Shown: positions 53,274 to 63,406 of the stretch, in pieces
How the letters are laid out: each line of letters begins with the position of its first letter
How positions within the stretch are numbered: position 1 is the stretch's first letter
Assembly (NCBI GenBank): GCA_020636845.1
Contig: JACJXD010000003.1
Span: forward strand, 372,001-436,000
DNA from: Bacteroidales bacterium
Lineage (GTDB): Bacteria > Bacteroidota > Bacteroidia > Bacteroidales > Tenuifilaceae
Reading direction: 5' to 3'
DNA: 64,000 nt
Program-made: the position numbers and the translations under genes
Notes under the pieces: model-generated
Seen by the model: only the letters and a program-made list of their open reading frames with translations
Databases searched by the model: none
Told to the model about the DNA's origin: nothing

Positions 53274-53510
53274 TTAGAGACTCTCGACTACTCTATGTAA
53301 TTGTATTTTAAGCAACTTCTCATCGAGCGAATTGTAAACCAAGGATTCGCGTTCTTCGGGTTTTAAAAGACAGTATATAAAATTTTCATCGATATCAACT
53401 AAAAACGATATTAAGTCTTTAAACGCATCCCTTTGTGTATCGAATCCAACGTTGCGAGAGTACTCATAAATTCTGTCCTGAATATCCTTGTTACTCAATA
53501 GCGGTTCCAT
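53274..53510 (-). CDS. Small acidic protein of unknown function
   Basis: 78 residues, acidic, mostly helical, no cysteine motif beyond a single Cys; no signal. MEPLLSNKDIQDRIYEYSRNVGFD at the start and LHRVVESL at the end. Codon use matches the neighbours, and it has its own strong terminator, so it is a real gene. No family recognised; small conserved proteins of this size near recQ or recG occur in Bacteroidota. Confidence 0.75.
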   Translation of the reverse strand: MEPLLSNKDIQDRIYEYSRNVGFDTQRDAFKDLISFLVDIDENFIYCLLKPEERESLVYNSLDEKLLKIQLHRVVESL

Positions 53511-53663
53511 GTTCTACAAATTAAAAAATTAAAATAACTCTAACTAATGTAGTAAATCTTATTCCGATTTTAACAAAAGCAAATACCATGCCGCAATTAT
53601 TACATACAAGCATCTGACTAAATATCAAAACTTTGATAAATATTGATAAAATAAAGGAGAAAT

Positions 53664-55580
53664 TTATTCGTTATTGCTATGCCAAGCCAGTAAACCTTGA
53701 GCGTTTTGTTTAATTTTACCGGTATCGAGAAGAAATTTAATTACACGCAATACCCTTTCGGAATTATGCTTAACGCCGTCAACCAACGTTTCGGAAGTTT
53801 GCTCCTGTTCTTGCAACAACGTTTTTAAATCTTGTAAAATTACATCGAACTCGTACTTACTCATGTCCAACTCATTACGAGCAGTACAAACATCGCACTT
53901 ACCGCACCTGTACGAATCCGTTTGTCCAAAGTACTCCAAAAGTAACTGACTTCGGCACTTAGCCTTACTTTTAGCATAATCTACCATAGCATTGGCCCGG
54001 TATAAATACCGATTCTTTCGTTCGAGATATTCCTTTGGCTCAATTCTTAGGTTTCTTTCGTCCAACCGTTCCTCAATAAAAATAACTAACGGAGTTTTCT
54101 TTTTCGGAATGTAACTTACAACCTTTTGCTTGCTAAGCAACTTAAGGTTATTATAAACCGCATCGGTCGAAATTGATGCCAATCGACTTAAATAAACCTC
54201 ATCGATTCGAACATACTGCGAAAAGACTCCCGTAAAATTTCGCAGAATAACTTTTATAAACCTGTCCATATCGGCATGTGCAACCTGATACTTATACAAC
54301 TCCTGCCTATTAACCAAAAACATAATACGGCTAGGATTATTGAGTTCGTCCGTAAGTTCGATATAACCGTTCAACTCCAATATTTTTAATGAGTTATACG
54401 CTTTAACGGCATTTAAATGGTAGGCCGCACAAAAATCCAACAAGTTAAAATCGTAAACTTCATCCTTACCCGCACCAATGGCAATGTTAAGAAATGAACC
54501 AAGTGCATGGTAAACCTGCTTCAACTCCTCGATTGGCGGAAAAGTAGAATCGATACGTTGTATTACCTTTTGCTCGTCGGTATCGTTATACAATAAAACG
54601 GCAAACGCCACATTCAGGTCTCGCCCAGCCCTTCCCGCTTCCTGAAAATACGCTTCGGGAGAATCAGGTAAATCAACATGAACAACAAAACGCACATCGG
54701 GCTTATCGATTCCCATGCCAAAAGCATTTGTAGCAACAATTACGCGGGTTTTACCCGTTTGCCAATCGGACTGCTTAGCAGCCCGTATTTCCATGGTTAA
54801 TCCAGCATGGTAATAATCGGACGAAACGCCTTCTTTCCTAAGCATCAAGGCAATATCCTTCGTTTTTTGCCTACTTCTAACATAAACAATTCCACTACCC
54901 TGAATGCTATTTACCACCCGCAATAAGTACTTCGATTTATCCTCTACATTCCGAACAAGATAGACCAGATTTTCACGAACAAAACTCATCCGAAATACCT
55001 TACCATTTCGAAATCCAAGTTTGGCCTGAATATCCTCGACAACCTCAGGCGTTGCCGTTGCCGTAACGGCAAGAAAAGGGACTTCGGAAGACAGCACGTT
55101 ACGAAGTTCGGCTATTTTAAGGTATGACGGACGAAAATCGTACCCCCACTGGGAAATACAGTGAGCCTCGTCGATGGCAACCATGCAAATGGTAAACTTT
55201 TTCAACCTTGCCCTAAAAACCTCCGTGGCCAACCGTTCGGGCGATAAGTATAAAAACTTTACGTTGCCATAGGCCACGTTATCTAGCGTAATATCTATTT
55301 CGTGGGAAGACATTCCCGAATGCAAGGCAACGGCAGAAATTCCCCTCTTATTTAGATTTTCAACCTGATCCTTCATTAGGGCAATTAATGGTGTAACAAC
55401 CAGGCAAGTTCCCTCCATTGCCAATGCGGGAACCTGAAAAGTTATCGATTTTCCTCCACCTGTAGGCATCAGCGCAAGCGTATCGTTACCGTTGAAAACG
55501 GACTCGATTACATCACGCTGTATCGACCTAAAAGTTGAGTATCCCCAATATTCACGAAGTATTTCTTCGAATCGTTCCAA
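53664..55580 (-). CDS. recQ: ATP-dependent DNA helicase RecQ
   Basis: 638 residues. RecQ signature order: FRSIQRDVIESVFNGNDTLALMPTGGGKS (motifs 0 and I), DEAHCISQWGYDFRPSYLK, VTATATPEV, IVYVRSRQKTKDIA, ATNAFGMGIDKPDVRFV and QEAGRAGRD. The zinc-binding domain has cysteines in KCRSQLLLEYFG and YRCGKCDVC. No HRDC domain is clear; the end is a winged/helical tail. The -7 element TAAATTTG lies 19 bases before the start. Confidence 0.96.
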   Translation of the reverse strand: MERFEEILREYWGYSTFRSIQRDVIESVFNGNDTLALMPTGGGKSITFQVPALAMEGTCLVVTPLIALMKDQVENLNKRGISAVALHSGMSSHEIDITLDNVAYGNVKFLYLSPERLATEVFRARLKKFTICMVAIDEAHCISQWGYDFRPSYLKIAELRNVLSSEVPFLAVTATATPEVVEDIQAKLGFRNGKVFRMSFVRENLVYLVRNVEDKSKYLLRVVNSIQGSGIVYVRSRQKTKDIALMLRKEGVSSDYYHAGLTMEIRAAKQSDWQTGKTRVIVATNAFGMGIDKPDVRFVVHVDLPDSPEAYFQEAGRAGRDLNVAFAVLLYNDTDEQKVIQRIDSTFPPIEELKQVYHALGSFLNIAIGAGKDEVYDFNLLDFCAAYHLNAVKAYNSLKILELNGYIELTDELNNPSRIMFLVNRQELYKYQVAHADMDRFIKVILRNFTGVFSQYVRIDEVYLSRLASISTDAVYNNLKLLSKQKVVSYIPKKKTPLVIFIEERLDERNLRIEPKEYLERKNRYLYRANAMVDYAKSKAKCRSQLLLEYFGQTDSYRCGKCDVCTARNELDMSKYEFDVILQDLKTLLQEQEQTSETLVDGVKHNSERVLRVIKFLLDTGKIKQNAQGLLAWHSNNE

Positions 55581-55599
55581 AGCAGCTTAATATTTAAAA

Positions 55600-55607
55600 C
55601 AAATTTA
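55600..55607 (-). promoter_or_regulatory. -7 element of recQ
   Basis: TAAATTTG on the minus strand, 19 bases before the ATG at 55580. Confidence 0.55.
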
Positions 55608-55695
55608 TTAAAAATTAAGGAGACTTTTCGCCTGCTCAAATTCTACCATCAATAAAAGTTACATTCAACGCTTTTTTGCATAATATAACAGTATC

Positions 55696-55710
55696 AGCGC
55701 CAAAAGCGCT
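55696..55710 (+). promoter_or_regulatory. Short hairpin upstream of guaB
   Basis: AGCGC (55696-55700) and GCGCT (55706-55710) around CAAAA. It lies about 70 bases before guaB. It could be leader structure or chance. Confidence 0.25.
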
Positions 55711-55778
55711 CCTAAAACGCCGTTTCGTTTGCCATTTTTTTGTAACTTGCCGCATTTTAAAAACAAATCCAATTAGTC

Positions 55779-57260
55779 ATGTCGTTATACTCCGAAAAAG
55801 TTATAGCCGAAGGTCTAACATTCGACGACGTATTGTTAGTTCCGGCATACTCCGAAGTTCTTCCACGAAATGTTAACCTAGCCACCAAATTTTCTCGTAA
55901 CATCAATTTAAAAGCACCTATTGTGTCGGCTGCCATGGATACCGTAACAGAGTCGAGTTTGGCAATAGCCATTGCCCGAGAAGGTGGAATTGGCGTTATA
56001 CATAAAAATATGACTATTGAGGCTCAAGCCCATCAGGTAAAAGAGGTAAAACGAGCCGAAAATGGTATGATTTACGAACCTATTACCATTCATCCGGACG
56101 CTACCGTTGGCGATGCTTTGGCTTTAATGCGCGAGTACCATATCGGAGGCATTCCGGTTGTCGATAACAACGGACTACTTATTGGTATTGTTACCAACCG
56201 AGACCTTCGCTTTCAGGAAAACCTTCTAATTCCTATACGAATGGTTATGACCTCGGAAAATATTATTACAACCACCAAGTCTATCGACCTTGAGAAAGCC
56301 ACGGAAATTCTTAAAGAGCACAAGATTGAAAAACTTCCGGTTATTGATGAAAACAAGAAATTAATTGGTCTTTTAACATACAAGGATATTACCAAGGTTA
56401 AGGATAACCCTAATGCCAGCAAGGATAGCAAGGGCCGACTAAGAGCAGCTGCCGGAGTTGGCATTACTTCCGATACGTTGGAACGTGTTGCAGCATTGGT
56501 CGAAGTTAACGTAGATGCGATTGTAATTGACACGGCACACGGGCATACCAAAGGGGTTGTGGATATGCTAAAGCGTGTTAAATCCAAATATCCGAACCTT
56601 GAAGTGGTTGTCGGAAATATTGCAACAGCAGAAGCAGCAAAAATGCTTGTTGACGCTGGTGCCGATGCCGTTAAAGTAGGAATTGGCCCCGGATCGATAT
56701 GCACCACCCGTATAATAGCCGGCGTTGGGGTTCCTCAGTTAAACGCCATTTGGGATATTTCCAACGCAATAAAAGGAGCGGGAGTTCCTCTAATTGCCGA
56801 TGGAGGCATTCGCTACTCTGGCGATATAGTAAAAGCATTGGCAGCCGGAGCCGACACCATTATGGCCGGATCGCTCTTTGCCGGAGTGGAAGAATCCCCC
56901 GGCGAAACAATCATTTATAATGGTCGTAAATTTAAATCGTACCGTGGAATGGGATCGCTCGATGCAATGCAGCAAGGTTCCAAGGACAGGTATTTCCAAG
57001 ATGCCGAAGATGATATAAAGAAATTGGTTCCCGAAGGTATTGTAGCCCGTGTTCCATACAAAGGAACCCTTTCCGAGGTCTTTTATCAGCTGATTGGAGG
57101 ATTAAGAGCCGGAATGGGATATTGCGGAGCACCCAATATCGAAACTCTAAAAAATGCTAAGTTTGTAAAAATAACCCATGCTGGAATGGTCGAAAGCCAT
57201 CCTCATGATGTTGCTATAACCCGCGAAGCTCCTAATTATAGCCGCGATACGGGATTTTAA
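55779..57260 (+). CDS. guaB: Inosine-5'-monophosphate dehydrogenase
   Basis: 493 residues. First committed step of GMP synthesis, IMP to XMP. TIM barrel with two CBS domains inserted at about 95-205; catalytic C308 in GPGSICTTR, the GMGS loop (YRGMGSLDAMQQGSKDRYF) and the flap arginine-tyrosine region follow. N-terminus TFDDVLLVPAYSEVLPR is standard. All key residues present. A stem-loop follows the stop. Confidence 0.97.
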   Translation: MSLYSEKVIAEGLTFDDVLLVPAYSEVLPRNVNLATKFSRNINLKAPIVSAAMDTVTESSLAIAIAREGGIGVIHKNMTIEAQAHQVKEVKRAENGMIYEPITIHPDATVGDALALMREYHIGGIPVVDNNGLLIGIVTNRDLRFQENLLIPIRMVMTSENIITTTKSIDLEKATEILKEHKIEKLPVIDENKKLIGLLTYKDITKVKDNPNASKDSKGRLRAAAGVGITSDTLERVAALVEVNVDAIVIDTAHGHTKGVVDMLKRVKSKYPNLEVVVGNIATAEAAKMLVDAGADAVKVGIGPGSICTTRIIAGVGVPQLNAIWDISNAIKGAGVPLIADGGIRYSGDIVKALAAGADTIMAGSLFAGVEESPGETIIYNGRKFKSYRGMGSLDAMQQGSKDRYFQDAEDDIKKLVPEGIVARVPYKGTLSEVFYQLIGGLRAGMGYCGAPNIETLKNAKFVKITHAGMVESHPHDVAITREAPNYSRDTGF

Positions 57261-57288
57261 ATAATTATTAATTAACCTTAAAAAGATG

Positions 57289-57343
57289 AAAACATTCATG
57301 ATTAAGTGTATAAAATTGCGCTTTTCACATGAATGTTTTTTAT
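57289..57343 (+). terminator. Stem-loop after guaB, probable terminator
   Basis: Twelve-pair perfect stem AAAACATTCATG (57289-57300) with CATGAATGTTTT (57328-57339), then TTT. The 27-base loop is long for a simple terminator. Confidence 0.6.
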
Positions 57344-57373
57344 TATAGAAGATAAAATCTAATTAATGCAACC

Positions 57374-59353
57374 ATGAAACGAATCGTAGGAATTTGTCTG
57401 TTGTTTATCTACATAGGAAGTTCAAGCGCAATCTTTGCGCAACAACCATCCGATACCCTTTTTCTGATTGACAATACTCCTGTTACTGTTGGAGAATTCT
57501 ACAATCTTTACCTTAAAAACGTAAATATCCAAAACAGCATTCCAGACTCAACGCTACAAAGTTACATGGATTTGTTTGTTAATTTTCGGCTTAAGGTTCA
57601 GGCTGCAAAAGATTTAAAAATAGATACGTCCAAAGCGTTTCAAAACGAGTACCATAGTTATGTTGATCAACTGGCAGAATCCTACCTCATAGATTCAACT
57701 ACACTGAACAAGCTAATAGACGAAGCATACCAACGGTTAAAGGTTGAAGTTAGTGCAAGTCATATTTTAATTGCCATTCCTCCTTCGGTAGATTCTAAAG
57801 ATACGCTGAAATACTACCAAAAAGCGTTGGAAACCCGCAACCGATTACTTAACGGCGAACCTTTTGGCAAAGTAGCCCTTTCAACCAGCAACGACCCTTC
57901 GGTATCTAGAAACAATGGTTACTTGGGATGGTTCAGCGCATTTCAAATGGTTTACCCATTTGAAAACGCAGCCTACAACACTCCCGAAGATTCCATATCG
58001 ATGCCTGTACGTACTCGTTTTGGCTACCATATCATAAAAGTTCACGGACGTCGTCCTTCTAAAGGCGAAATAAAAATTGCACACATCATGGTTCGTGTAC
58101 AACCAAACGCAACTCCCGAAGAAGTTGAAAATGCCAGAAAAAAAATACTTGACCTGTACAAAAAGGTTACTAGCGGAGAGGATTTTGCTGCTGTTGCCAG
58201 ACAGGAATCGGACGATAAAGCCAGCGCAAAAAATGGAGGCGAATTTCCATGGGTTCATTCCGGACAAATAATTCCAGAGTTCGAAGCCGTTGCCTTTTCG
58301 TTAGACCATGACGGGCAAATTTCGGAACCTTTTCAATCACAATTTGGATGGCATATTATCAAGCGAATTGCTAAAAAAGAAGTAAGTACAAAAGAAGAGA
58401 TGCTTCCTGAAATTAAAAAAATGATTTCCAGAGACAGCAGAAGTTCGCAAATGACCGCTGCGTTAATTAACCATTTAAAAAAGCAATATAACTTTAAAGC
58501 AAACATGGTTGCTGTTCAGCAACTTGTTTCTTACTTAGATTCGTCGTTATACAAAGGTCAATGGAAAATACAACCGTTAAAAAACAATCCTACCGTAATA
58601 GCATTTGCCGGTAAGCAATACACTTTAAACGATTTTGCCACTTACATTGAAACCGTTCAAAAGACCATTGGACAAAAAAGCATCTCCGATTTCTTAAACC
58701 TCTCCTTTTCCGAATACAGCAACAAGCTGTTAGTTGACTACGAAAAAAGTCTTTTACCCACAATTTATCCCGCTTACAAGGAATTGGCACAAGAATACCT
58801 TCAGGGAATGCTGCTATTTGAAATATCGAACAGAATAGTTTGGGAACCTGCATCGGACAGCGCTAAAATCGCTGAATTTTACAATGCACATAAAAGCAAT
58901 TACAAATGGGGCGAAAGGTTATATTACACAATATACACATTAAAGGATACCCTTCTACTCAATAAACTGGAAAAACAACGGCTAAGTAAAAAATATGCAA
59001 AACTTTCTCCTAACGAGTTTGCCAAGGAATTCGAAAAGAAAACCAAATCAACATTAACTGTAGAACAAAAAGTAGGAGATATTTCTACCCCCGAATTAAG
59101 TAACTATAAGTCGTGGAAAGAACCGTTAAGCACTCATCATACCTCAAATGGTATCAAGATTTGGGAAGTAAATAAAATTACTAATGGCGATATAAAAGAT
59201 TTAAATGATTGCCGAGGAGAAGTTATTTCCGATTTACAAAAAGATTTGGAAACCGAATGGCTGCAGGAACTTAAAAGCAAGTACAAGGTAACCTTCAATA
59301 AAAAAACGCTAAACGAGGTTAAACATTCACTTTGCAATATATCAGCCCAATAA
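57374..59353 (+). CDS. Periplasmic peptidyl-prolyl isomerase with two parvulin domains
   Basis: 659 residues. Signal peptide to about 23 (SSSAIFAQ), an N-terminal helical chaperone-like domain (about 30-120), then two parvulin domains: about 125-225 (VSASHILIAI, GYLGWFSAFQMVYPFENAAY, RFGYHIIKVHG) and 230-335 (IKIAHIMVRV, GGEFPWVHSGQIIPEFEAVAF, QFGWHIIKR), and a long helical C-terminal region. First of four envelope-biogenesis genes in a row. It probably escorts outer-membrane proteins. Confidence 0.9.
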   Translation: MKRIVGICLLFIYIGSSSAIFAQQPSDTLFLIDNTPVTVGEFYNLYLKNVNIQNSIPDSTLQSYMDLFVNFRLKVQAAKDLKIDTSKAFQNEYHSYVDQLAESYLIDSTTLNKLIDEAYQRLKVEVSASHILIAIPPSVDSKDTLKYYQKALETRNRLLNGEPFGKVALSTSNDPSVSRNNGYLGWFSAFQMVYPFENAAYNTPEDSISMPVRTRFGYHIIKVHGRRPSKGEIKIAHIMVRVQPNATPEEVENARKKILDLYKKVTSGEDFAAVARQESDDKASAKNGGEFPWVHSGQIIPEFEAVAFSLDHDGQISEPFQSQFGWHIIKRIAKKEVSTKEEMLPEIKKMISRDSRSSQMTAALINHLKKQYNFKANMVAVQQLVSYLDSSLYKGQWKIQPLKNNPTVIAFAGKQYTLNDFATYIETVQKTIGQKSISDFLNLSFSEYSNKLLVDYEKSLLPTIYPAYKELAQEYLQGMLLFEISNRIVWEPASDSAKIAEFYNAHKSNYKWGERLYYTIYTLKDTLLLNKLEKQRLSKKYAKLSPNEFAKEFEKKTKSTLTVEQKVGDISTPELSNYKSWKEPLSTHHTSNGIKIWEVNKITNGDIKDLNDCRGEVISDLQKDLETEWLQELKSKYKVTFNKKTLNEVKHSLCNISAQ

Positions 59354-59385
59354 AAAACGACTTTGCAAAATATAAATTAGACCGA

Positions 59386-60258
59386 ATGAAATCGAAACGA
59401 AAAATACTTCTCCTAGGAATAATAACCATATTAGCCATATCGTGCAACAAACAAGGGGCTACACCAATTCCGGTTGCCCGTGTTTTTGATAAATACTTAT
59501 ATGAATCCGACATTAAAAGCATTATAAAAAGCGATGTATCCAAAGAGGATAGCATACTAATTGTAAAAGCGTATATTGATAAATGGATTCAAACCCAACT
59601 GTTGCTAAGCGAAGCAGAAAAAAATCTTTCGGATTCTCAAAAGAATGTTGCCAGTCAATTGGAAGACTACAGAACCTCGCTTCTTATTTTCAAGTACGAG
59701 CAAGCGTTGGTTAACCAAAAAATAGATACATCTGTTAATTTTCAAGAAATTGAAAACTACTACAATTCCAATAAAGAAAACTTCGTTCTTAACGAAACTA
59801 TGGTAAAAGCGCTTTTTATAAAACTAAGAAAAGAAGCTCCTCAAAATCAAAAAATTAAAGAATTATACCGTTCCAATAAGGACGAGGATGTTAAAACTTT
59901 AGATAACTTGGCTTATCAAGCTGCTATTAAATACGACTTTTTCAACGACCAATGGATTCCTCTATCATTTATTCTCAAGCAAATGCCATATTCGCCTGAA
60001 ATTGATGAAAAAGAGATTCTTAAGAAAAGGTACATCGAGATGGAGGACGGCGACTTCTTATACCTGGTTTCGTTCCGCGATGTATTAAACCAAGGGGAAA
60101 TTGCCCCCATGGAAATTGTAACCGATGAGTTAAAAAGTATTATTCTTAACTCCCGTAAGCAAAAGTTCATTCAAGATATTGAACAAAAAATTTACGATAA
60201 GGCAGGAAATGAAGGCAATATAGACATTTACGAAAATAAAAAATCTCAAAAAAAATAG
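59386..60258 (+). CDS. SurA-like lipoprotein with degenerate parvulin domain
   Basis: 290 residues from the ATG at 59386. Lipoprotein signal ending AISC, then SurA N-terminal-type helices (VKAYIDKWIQTQLLLSEAEKNL) and a region in the position of the parvulin domain that lacks the His-Ile-Leu and Gly-rich active-site motifs. It looks like a chaperone without isomerase activity. Its start follows the preceding stop by 32 bases, and it is one base from surA. A frame extension to 59332 would overlap the previous gene. Confidence 0.8.
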   Translation: MKSKRKILLLGIITILAISCNKQGATPIPVARVFDKYLYESDIKSIIKSDVSKEDSILIVKAYIDKWIQTQLLLSEAEKNLSDSQKNVASQLEDYRTSLLIFKYEQALVNQKIDTSVNFQEIENYYNSNKENFVLNETMVKALFIKLRKEAPQNQKIKELYRSNKDEDVKTLDNLAYQAAIKYDFFNDQWIPLSFILKQMPYSPEIDEKEILKKRYIEMEDGDFLYLVSFRDVLNQGEIAPMEIVTDELKSIILNSRKQKFIQDIEQKIYDKAGNEGNIDIYENKKSQKK

Positions 60259-60259
60259 T

Positions 60260-61612
60260 ATGAGAACTCTACGAATTTATGCTACTGCTATTCTATTTCT
60301 TTTTCAGTTTACAGGCGTTATGGCTCAGGATACCGAAAAGGTTATTGATAAAGTTATTGCAGTTGTTGGCAGCGAAAGAATCTTGTTATCCGATGTAGAA
60401 CAGGAAATGCTTCGTATGAAAATGCAAGGCGATATTACAGGCAATTTCGACCGTTGTGATTTGTTTGAACAAATACTCATTCAAAAACTACTATTAACTC
60501 AATCAAAAATAGACAGTTTAACAGTAGAAGAGTCCAACGTTGATATGGAAATTGATCGTAGAATCAAGTATTTTGTAAACCAAATGGGTTCGGAAAAAGC
60601 GTTGGAAAACTACTTTAGTAAGCCTATCTACGAAATTAAGGATGATTTACGCGAGGTTATTCGAGATCAAATGCTTACACAGCAAATGCAGAAAAAAATT
60701 GTGGATCGCGTAAAAATAACCCCAACCGAGGTTAAGCATTACTACAAAAATCTTCCAAAGGATAGCTTACCAACAATTCCGGAACAATTCGAACTACAGC
60801 AAATTTTGCTTTTTCCCCCATCAACCGAAGAAGCTAAGTTAAAGGTTAAAGAAAAATTGCTGGAAATTCGTAAAAGAGTTCTTCATGGGGAGCGTTTTTC
60901 CACTTTGGCTGTTGCCTATTCGGAAGATAGGGCTTCTGCCGTTAAAGGAGGAGAACTTGGATTTCGCTCGCGCGATGAATTGGTTAAACCGTTTGCCGAT
61001 GCAGCTTTTAACCTAAAAGAAGGTCAGGTTAGCCAAATAGTCGAAACCGAGTACGGATTCCATATAATCCAGATGATAGAAAAGAAAAATGATAGGGTTA
61101 ACGTTCGGCATATTCTAATGAAACCCCAATATTCATCGGAAATGCTATCCGAAGCCATTAGTAAGTTAGATAGTATTTCAACCCTGATTAAAGCCGACAG
61201 CATTACTTTCGAAAGAGCAGCACAACGCTTTTCCGAGGATAAAAAATCGAGTTTGAACGGCGGATTGGTTATCAACTCTTATACTAACACTGCGCTTTTC
61301 GAAAAGGATCATCTTATTCCTGCCGACTACTACGCTATTTCTAATTTAAAAGAAGGCGATATTACACAACCCTTCGAATCGCGCGACGAGCATGCAAATG
61401 TTGTGTTTAAAATTATCAAGTTAAAAAGAAAAATTCCTGCTCACAAAGCCAATTTAGATGAAGATTACGACAAAATTCAAACCATGGCAAAAATGGGAAA
61501 GGAAGACGAAATTCTTAAAGAATGGGTTGAAAAGAAAATTAAATCGACATATATTCTTATTGATGATTCTTTTAAGAATTGCAAGTTTAAAAATCAGGGT
61601 TGGATTAAATAG
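60260..61612 (+). CDS. surA: Peptidyl-prolyl isomerase SurA
   Basis: 450 residues. Signal peptide to about 22 (VMAQ), the SurA N-domain (VIDKVIAVVGSERILLSDVEQEMLRMKMQG, characteristic), first parvulin domain at about 175-272 (FELQQILLFPPS, GGELGFRSRDELVKPFADAAF, ETEYGFHIIQMI) and second at about 275-385 (VNVRHILMKP, LNGGLVINSYTNT). Periplasmic chaperone for barrel proteins. Starts one base after the lipoprotein stop. Confidence 0.94.
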   Translation: MRTLRIYATAILFLFQFTGVMAQDTEKVIDKVIAVVGSERILLSDVEQEMLRMKMQGDITGNFDRCDLFEQILIQKLLLTQSKIDSLTVEESNVDMEIDRRIKYFVNQMGSEKALENYFSKPIYEIKDDLREVIRDQMLTQQMQKKIVDRVKITPTEVKHYYKNLPKDSLPTIPEQFELQQILLFPPSTEEAKLKVKEKLLEIRKRVLHGERFSTLAVAYSEDRASAVKGGELGFRSRDELVKPFADAAFNLKEGQVSQIVETEYGFHIIQMIEKKNDRVNVRHILMKPQYSSEMLSEAISKLDSISTLIKADSITFERAAQRFSEDKKSSLNGGLVINSYTNTALFEKDHLIPADYYAISNLKEGDITQPFESRDEHANVVFKIIKLKRKIPAHKANLDEDYDKIQTMAKMGKEDEILKEWVEKKIKSTYILIDDSFKNCKFKNQGWIK

Positions 61613-61624
61613 TTGTTACACTTA

Positions 61625-63277
61625 ATGAAGCAAAGCATTAAACTTTTTAGCCTTTGTTTGGTAGTTTTACTTTCGGTTTTCGCTACTTCAACGGTTCTAG
61701 CCCAGAAAAAAACAAAAATTAGGCTTGAAAGAGCAGATTTGTTGAAGAATCTTAAACTGGAAAACCTTAACATTATTCGTTATTTAGGGAACGTCCACTT
61801 TTTTTATGATAGCACCAGCGTTAGATGCGATAGCGCATATTACAACGATGAAGCCAATCAGTTCGACGCATACGGAAATGTAGTTGTTCAAAAAGGTAGT
61901 TCTAAAATTTTCGGAGATAAGCTACACTACGACGGAAAAACCAGCACGGGTAAGTTAACCGGACAGGAAGTTAAACTTATCGACGAGGAAACCATGCTTA
62001 TTACCAAAGAGGTTAACTTTAATTCAAAAACCAACTTTGTTTACTACCCCGTTCCCGGAGTTATTACAACAAAAGATTCGAAGTTAACTAGCAAAAAAGG
62101 TTATTTCGATAAGAACATATCCTTACTTGCATTTTCGGGCGATGTGGTGATGGATAATCCCGACGGAGTAATAAAAACCGATTCTCTTACTTACAACACC
62201 AAGAGTGAAGTTGCATCTTTTTTTAAAAATACGCGAATTACTAACGACGACGGATTTATATACTGTAACAAAGGTTGGCATAACAGGCAGTTAAAACAAT
62301 CGAGTTTTCAACAAGACGCTTATCTTATAAACGGCGCTCAACGACTTTTTGCTAATAATATATTTTACGACGAACCAAAAGGATATGCACGCGCTACCGA
62401 TAATGTTGTGGTTGTAGATACTACAAACAACACATACCTTTTTGGGCAAAAGGCCAATTACTGGAAAAATGAAGAAGCCGCCGAGGTTACCGATAATCCG
62501 TTTTTCGTGGCAATCGATAATAAGGACACGCTTTTTCTTCGCTCCGATTTTATGTACCTGCAAAGCATAAAGCCGAAAGATACCACCAAAACAGACTCTA
62601 CTCAACACTTAATAAAGGCCATTGGCAACGTCCGTTTCTACCGCACCGATATTCAAGGTTTATGCGACTCGCTCATTTACCAAACCAAAGATTCAACCCT
62701 GTATATGTACGCTACGCCAATACTATGGAACGACGTAAATCAGATTACTGCCGACCTTATCAAAGTTTTATCTGCTAATAAAAAAATTCACGAAATGGAA
62801 TTTATTGGAAACGCCTTTATCACATCGCACGAAGATTCCATATTCTACAACCAGATAAGGGGTAAAACTATTGATGCGCACTTTATTGATGGTAAACTAA
62901 ACACCATGGATATTCTGGGTAACGGACAGGCTATATACTACATTCGCGATAATAATGTACTAACAATGGTTAACCGTTCCGAAGGTTCAAAAATCAAAGT
63001 TAACATTAAAGAAAATAAGGTAAGCAAGATTAATGTTATGCAAAAACCAACATCGAACCTTTACCCTATAGATAAAGTTGAATACGAAGATATTACGCTA
63101 AAAGGATTTAAATGGCTTGATAATAAACGTCCTAAGAATAAATACTCAATACTTGAGAATAGTAAACTACTCTTTCCAAAACCTAAAGTACTACCACCTC
63201 CCAAAACAAAAGAACCAGACGCAAAGCCAACTCAGAAGGAAAACAACGACAAAAAATTGAAAATCAAAAGCAAATAA
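61625..63277 (+). CDS. OstA/LptA-like periplasmic protein
   Basis: 550 residues from the ATG at 61625. Signal peptide to about 27 (TSTVLAQ), then repeated short beta strands of the OstA/LptA jellyroll type (YLGNVHFFYDSTSVRCDSAYYNDEANQFDAYGNVVVQKG; later LLAFSGDVVMDNPDGVIKTDSLTYNTKSE), continuing through most of the protein, and a Lys/Pro-rich disordered tail. Longer than LptA and lacking the LptD barrel; this Bacteroidota form probably bridges lipopolysaccharide across the periplasm. A TTG at 61613 is a less likely start. Operon end. Confidence 0.88.
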   Translation: MKQSIKLFSLCLVVLLSVFATSTVLAQKKTKIRLERADLLKNLKLENLNIIRYLGNVHFFYDSTSVRCDSAYYNDEANQFDAYGNVVVQKGSSKIFGDKLHYDGKTSTGKLTGQEVKLIDEETMLITKEVNFNSKTNFVYYPVPGVITTKDSKLTSKKGYFDKNISLLAFSGDVVMDNPDGVIKTDSLTYNTKSEVASFFKNTRITNDDGFIYCNKGWHNRQLKQSSFQQDAYLINGAQRLFANNIFYDEPKGYARATDNVVVVDTTNNTYLFGQKANYWKNEEAAEVTDNPFFVAIDNKDTLFLRSDFMYLQSIKPKDTTKTDSTQHLIKAIGNVRFYRTDIQGLCDSLIYQTKDSTLYMYATPILWNDVNQITADLIKVLSANKKIHEMEFIGNAFITSHEDSIFYNQIRGKTIDAHFIDGKLNTMDILGNGQAIYYIRDNNVLTMVNRSEGSKIKVNIKENKVSKINVMQKPTSNLYPIDKVEYEDITLKGFKWLDNKRPKNKYSILENSKLLFPKPKVLPPPKTKEPDAKPTQKENNDKKLKIKSK

Positions 63278-63300
63278 AAAAGAGGCTTTGCCTCTTTTTT
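63276..63300 (+). terminator. Terminator of the surA-ostA operon
   Basis: Ten-pair perfect stem AAAAAAGAGG (63276-63285) with CCTCTTTTTT (63291-63300), five-base loop, T-run inside the right arm. Overlaps the last two bases of the stop codon. Confidence 0.9.
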
Positions 63301-63406
63301 ATTGCCATAAATTCTTATTAATTGGGTTAAAATTAATAAACTCTTTAGTTAAACGTAAAATGCCCCTACTCTACTTAATGCTAAAAGTAAAATATGGGCA
63401 TTTTAA

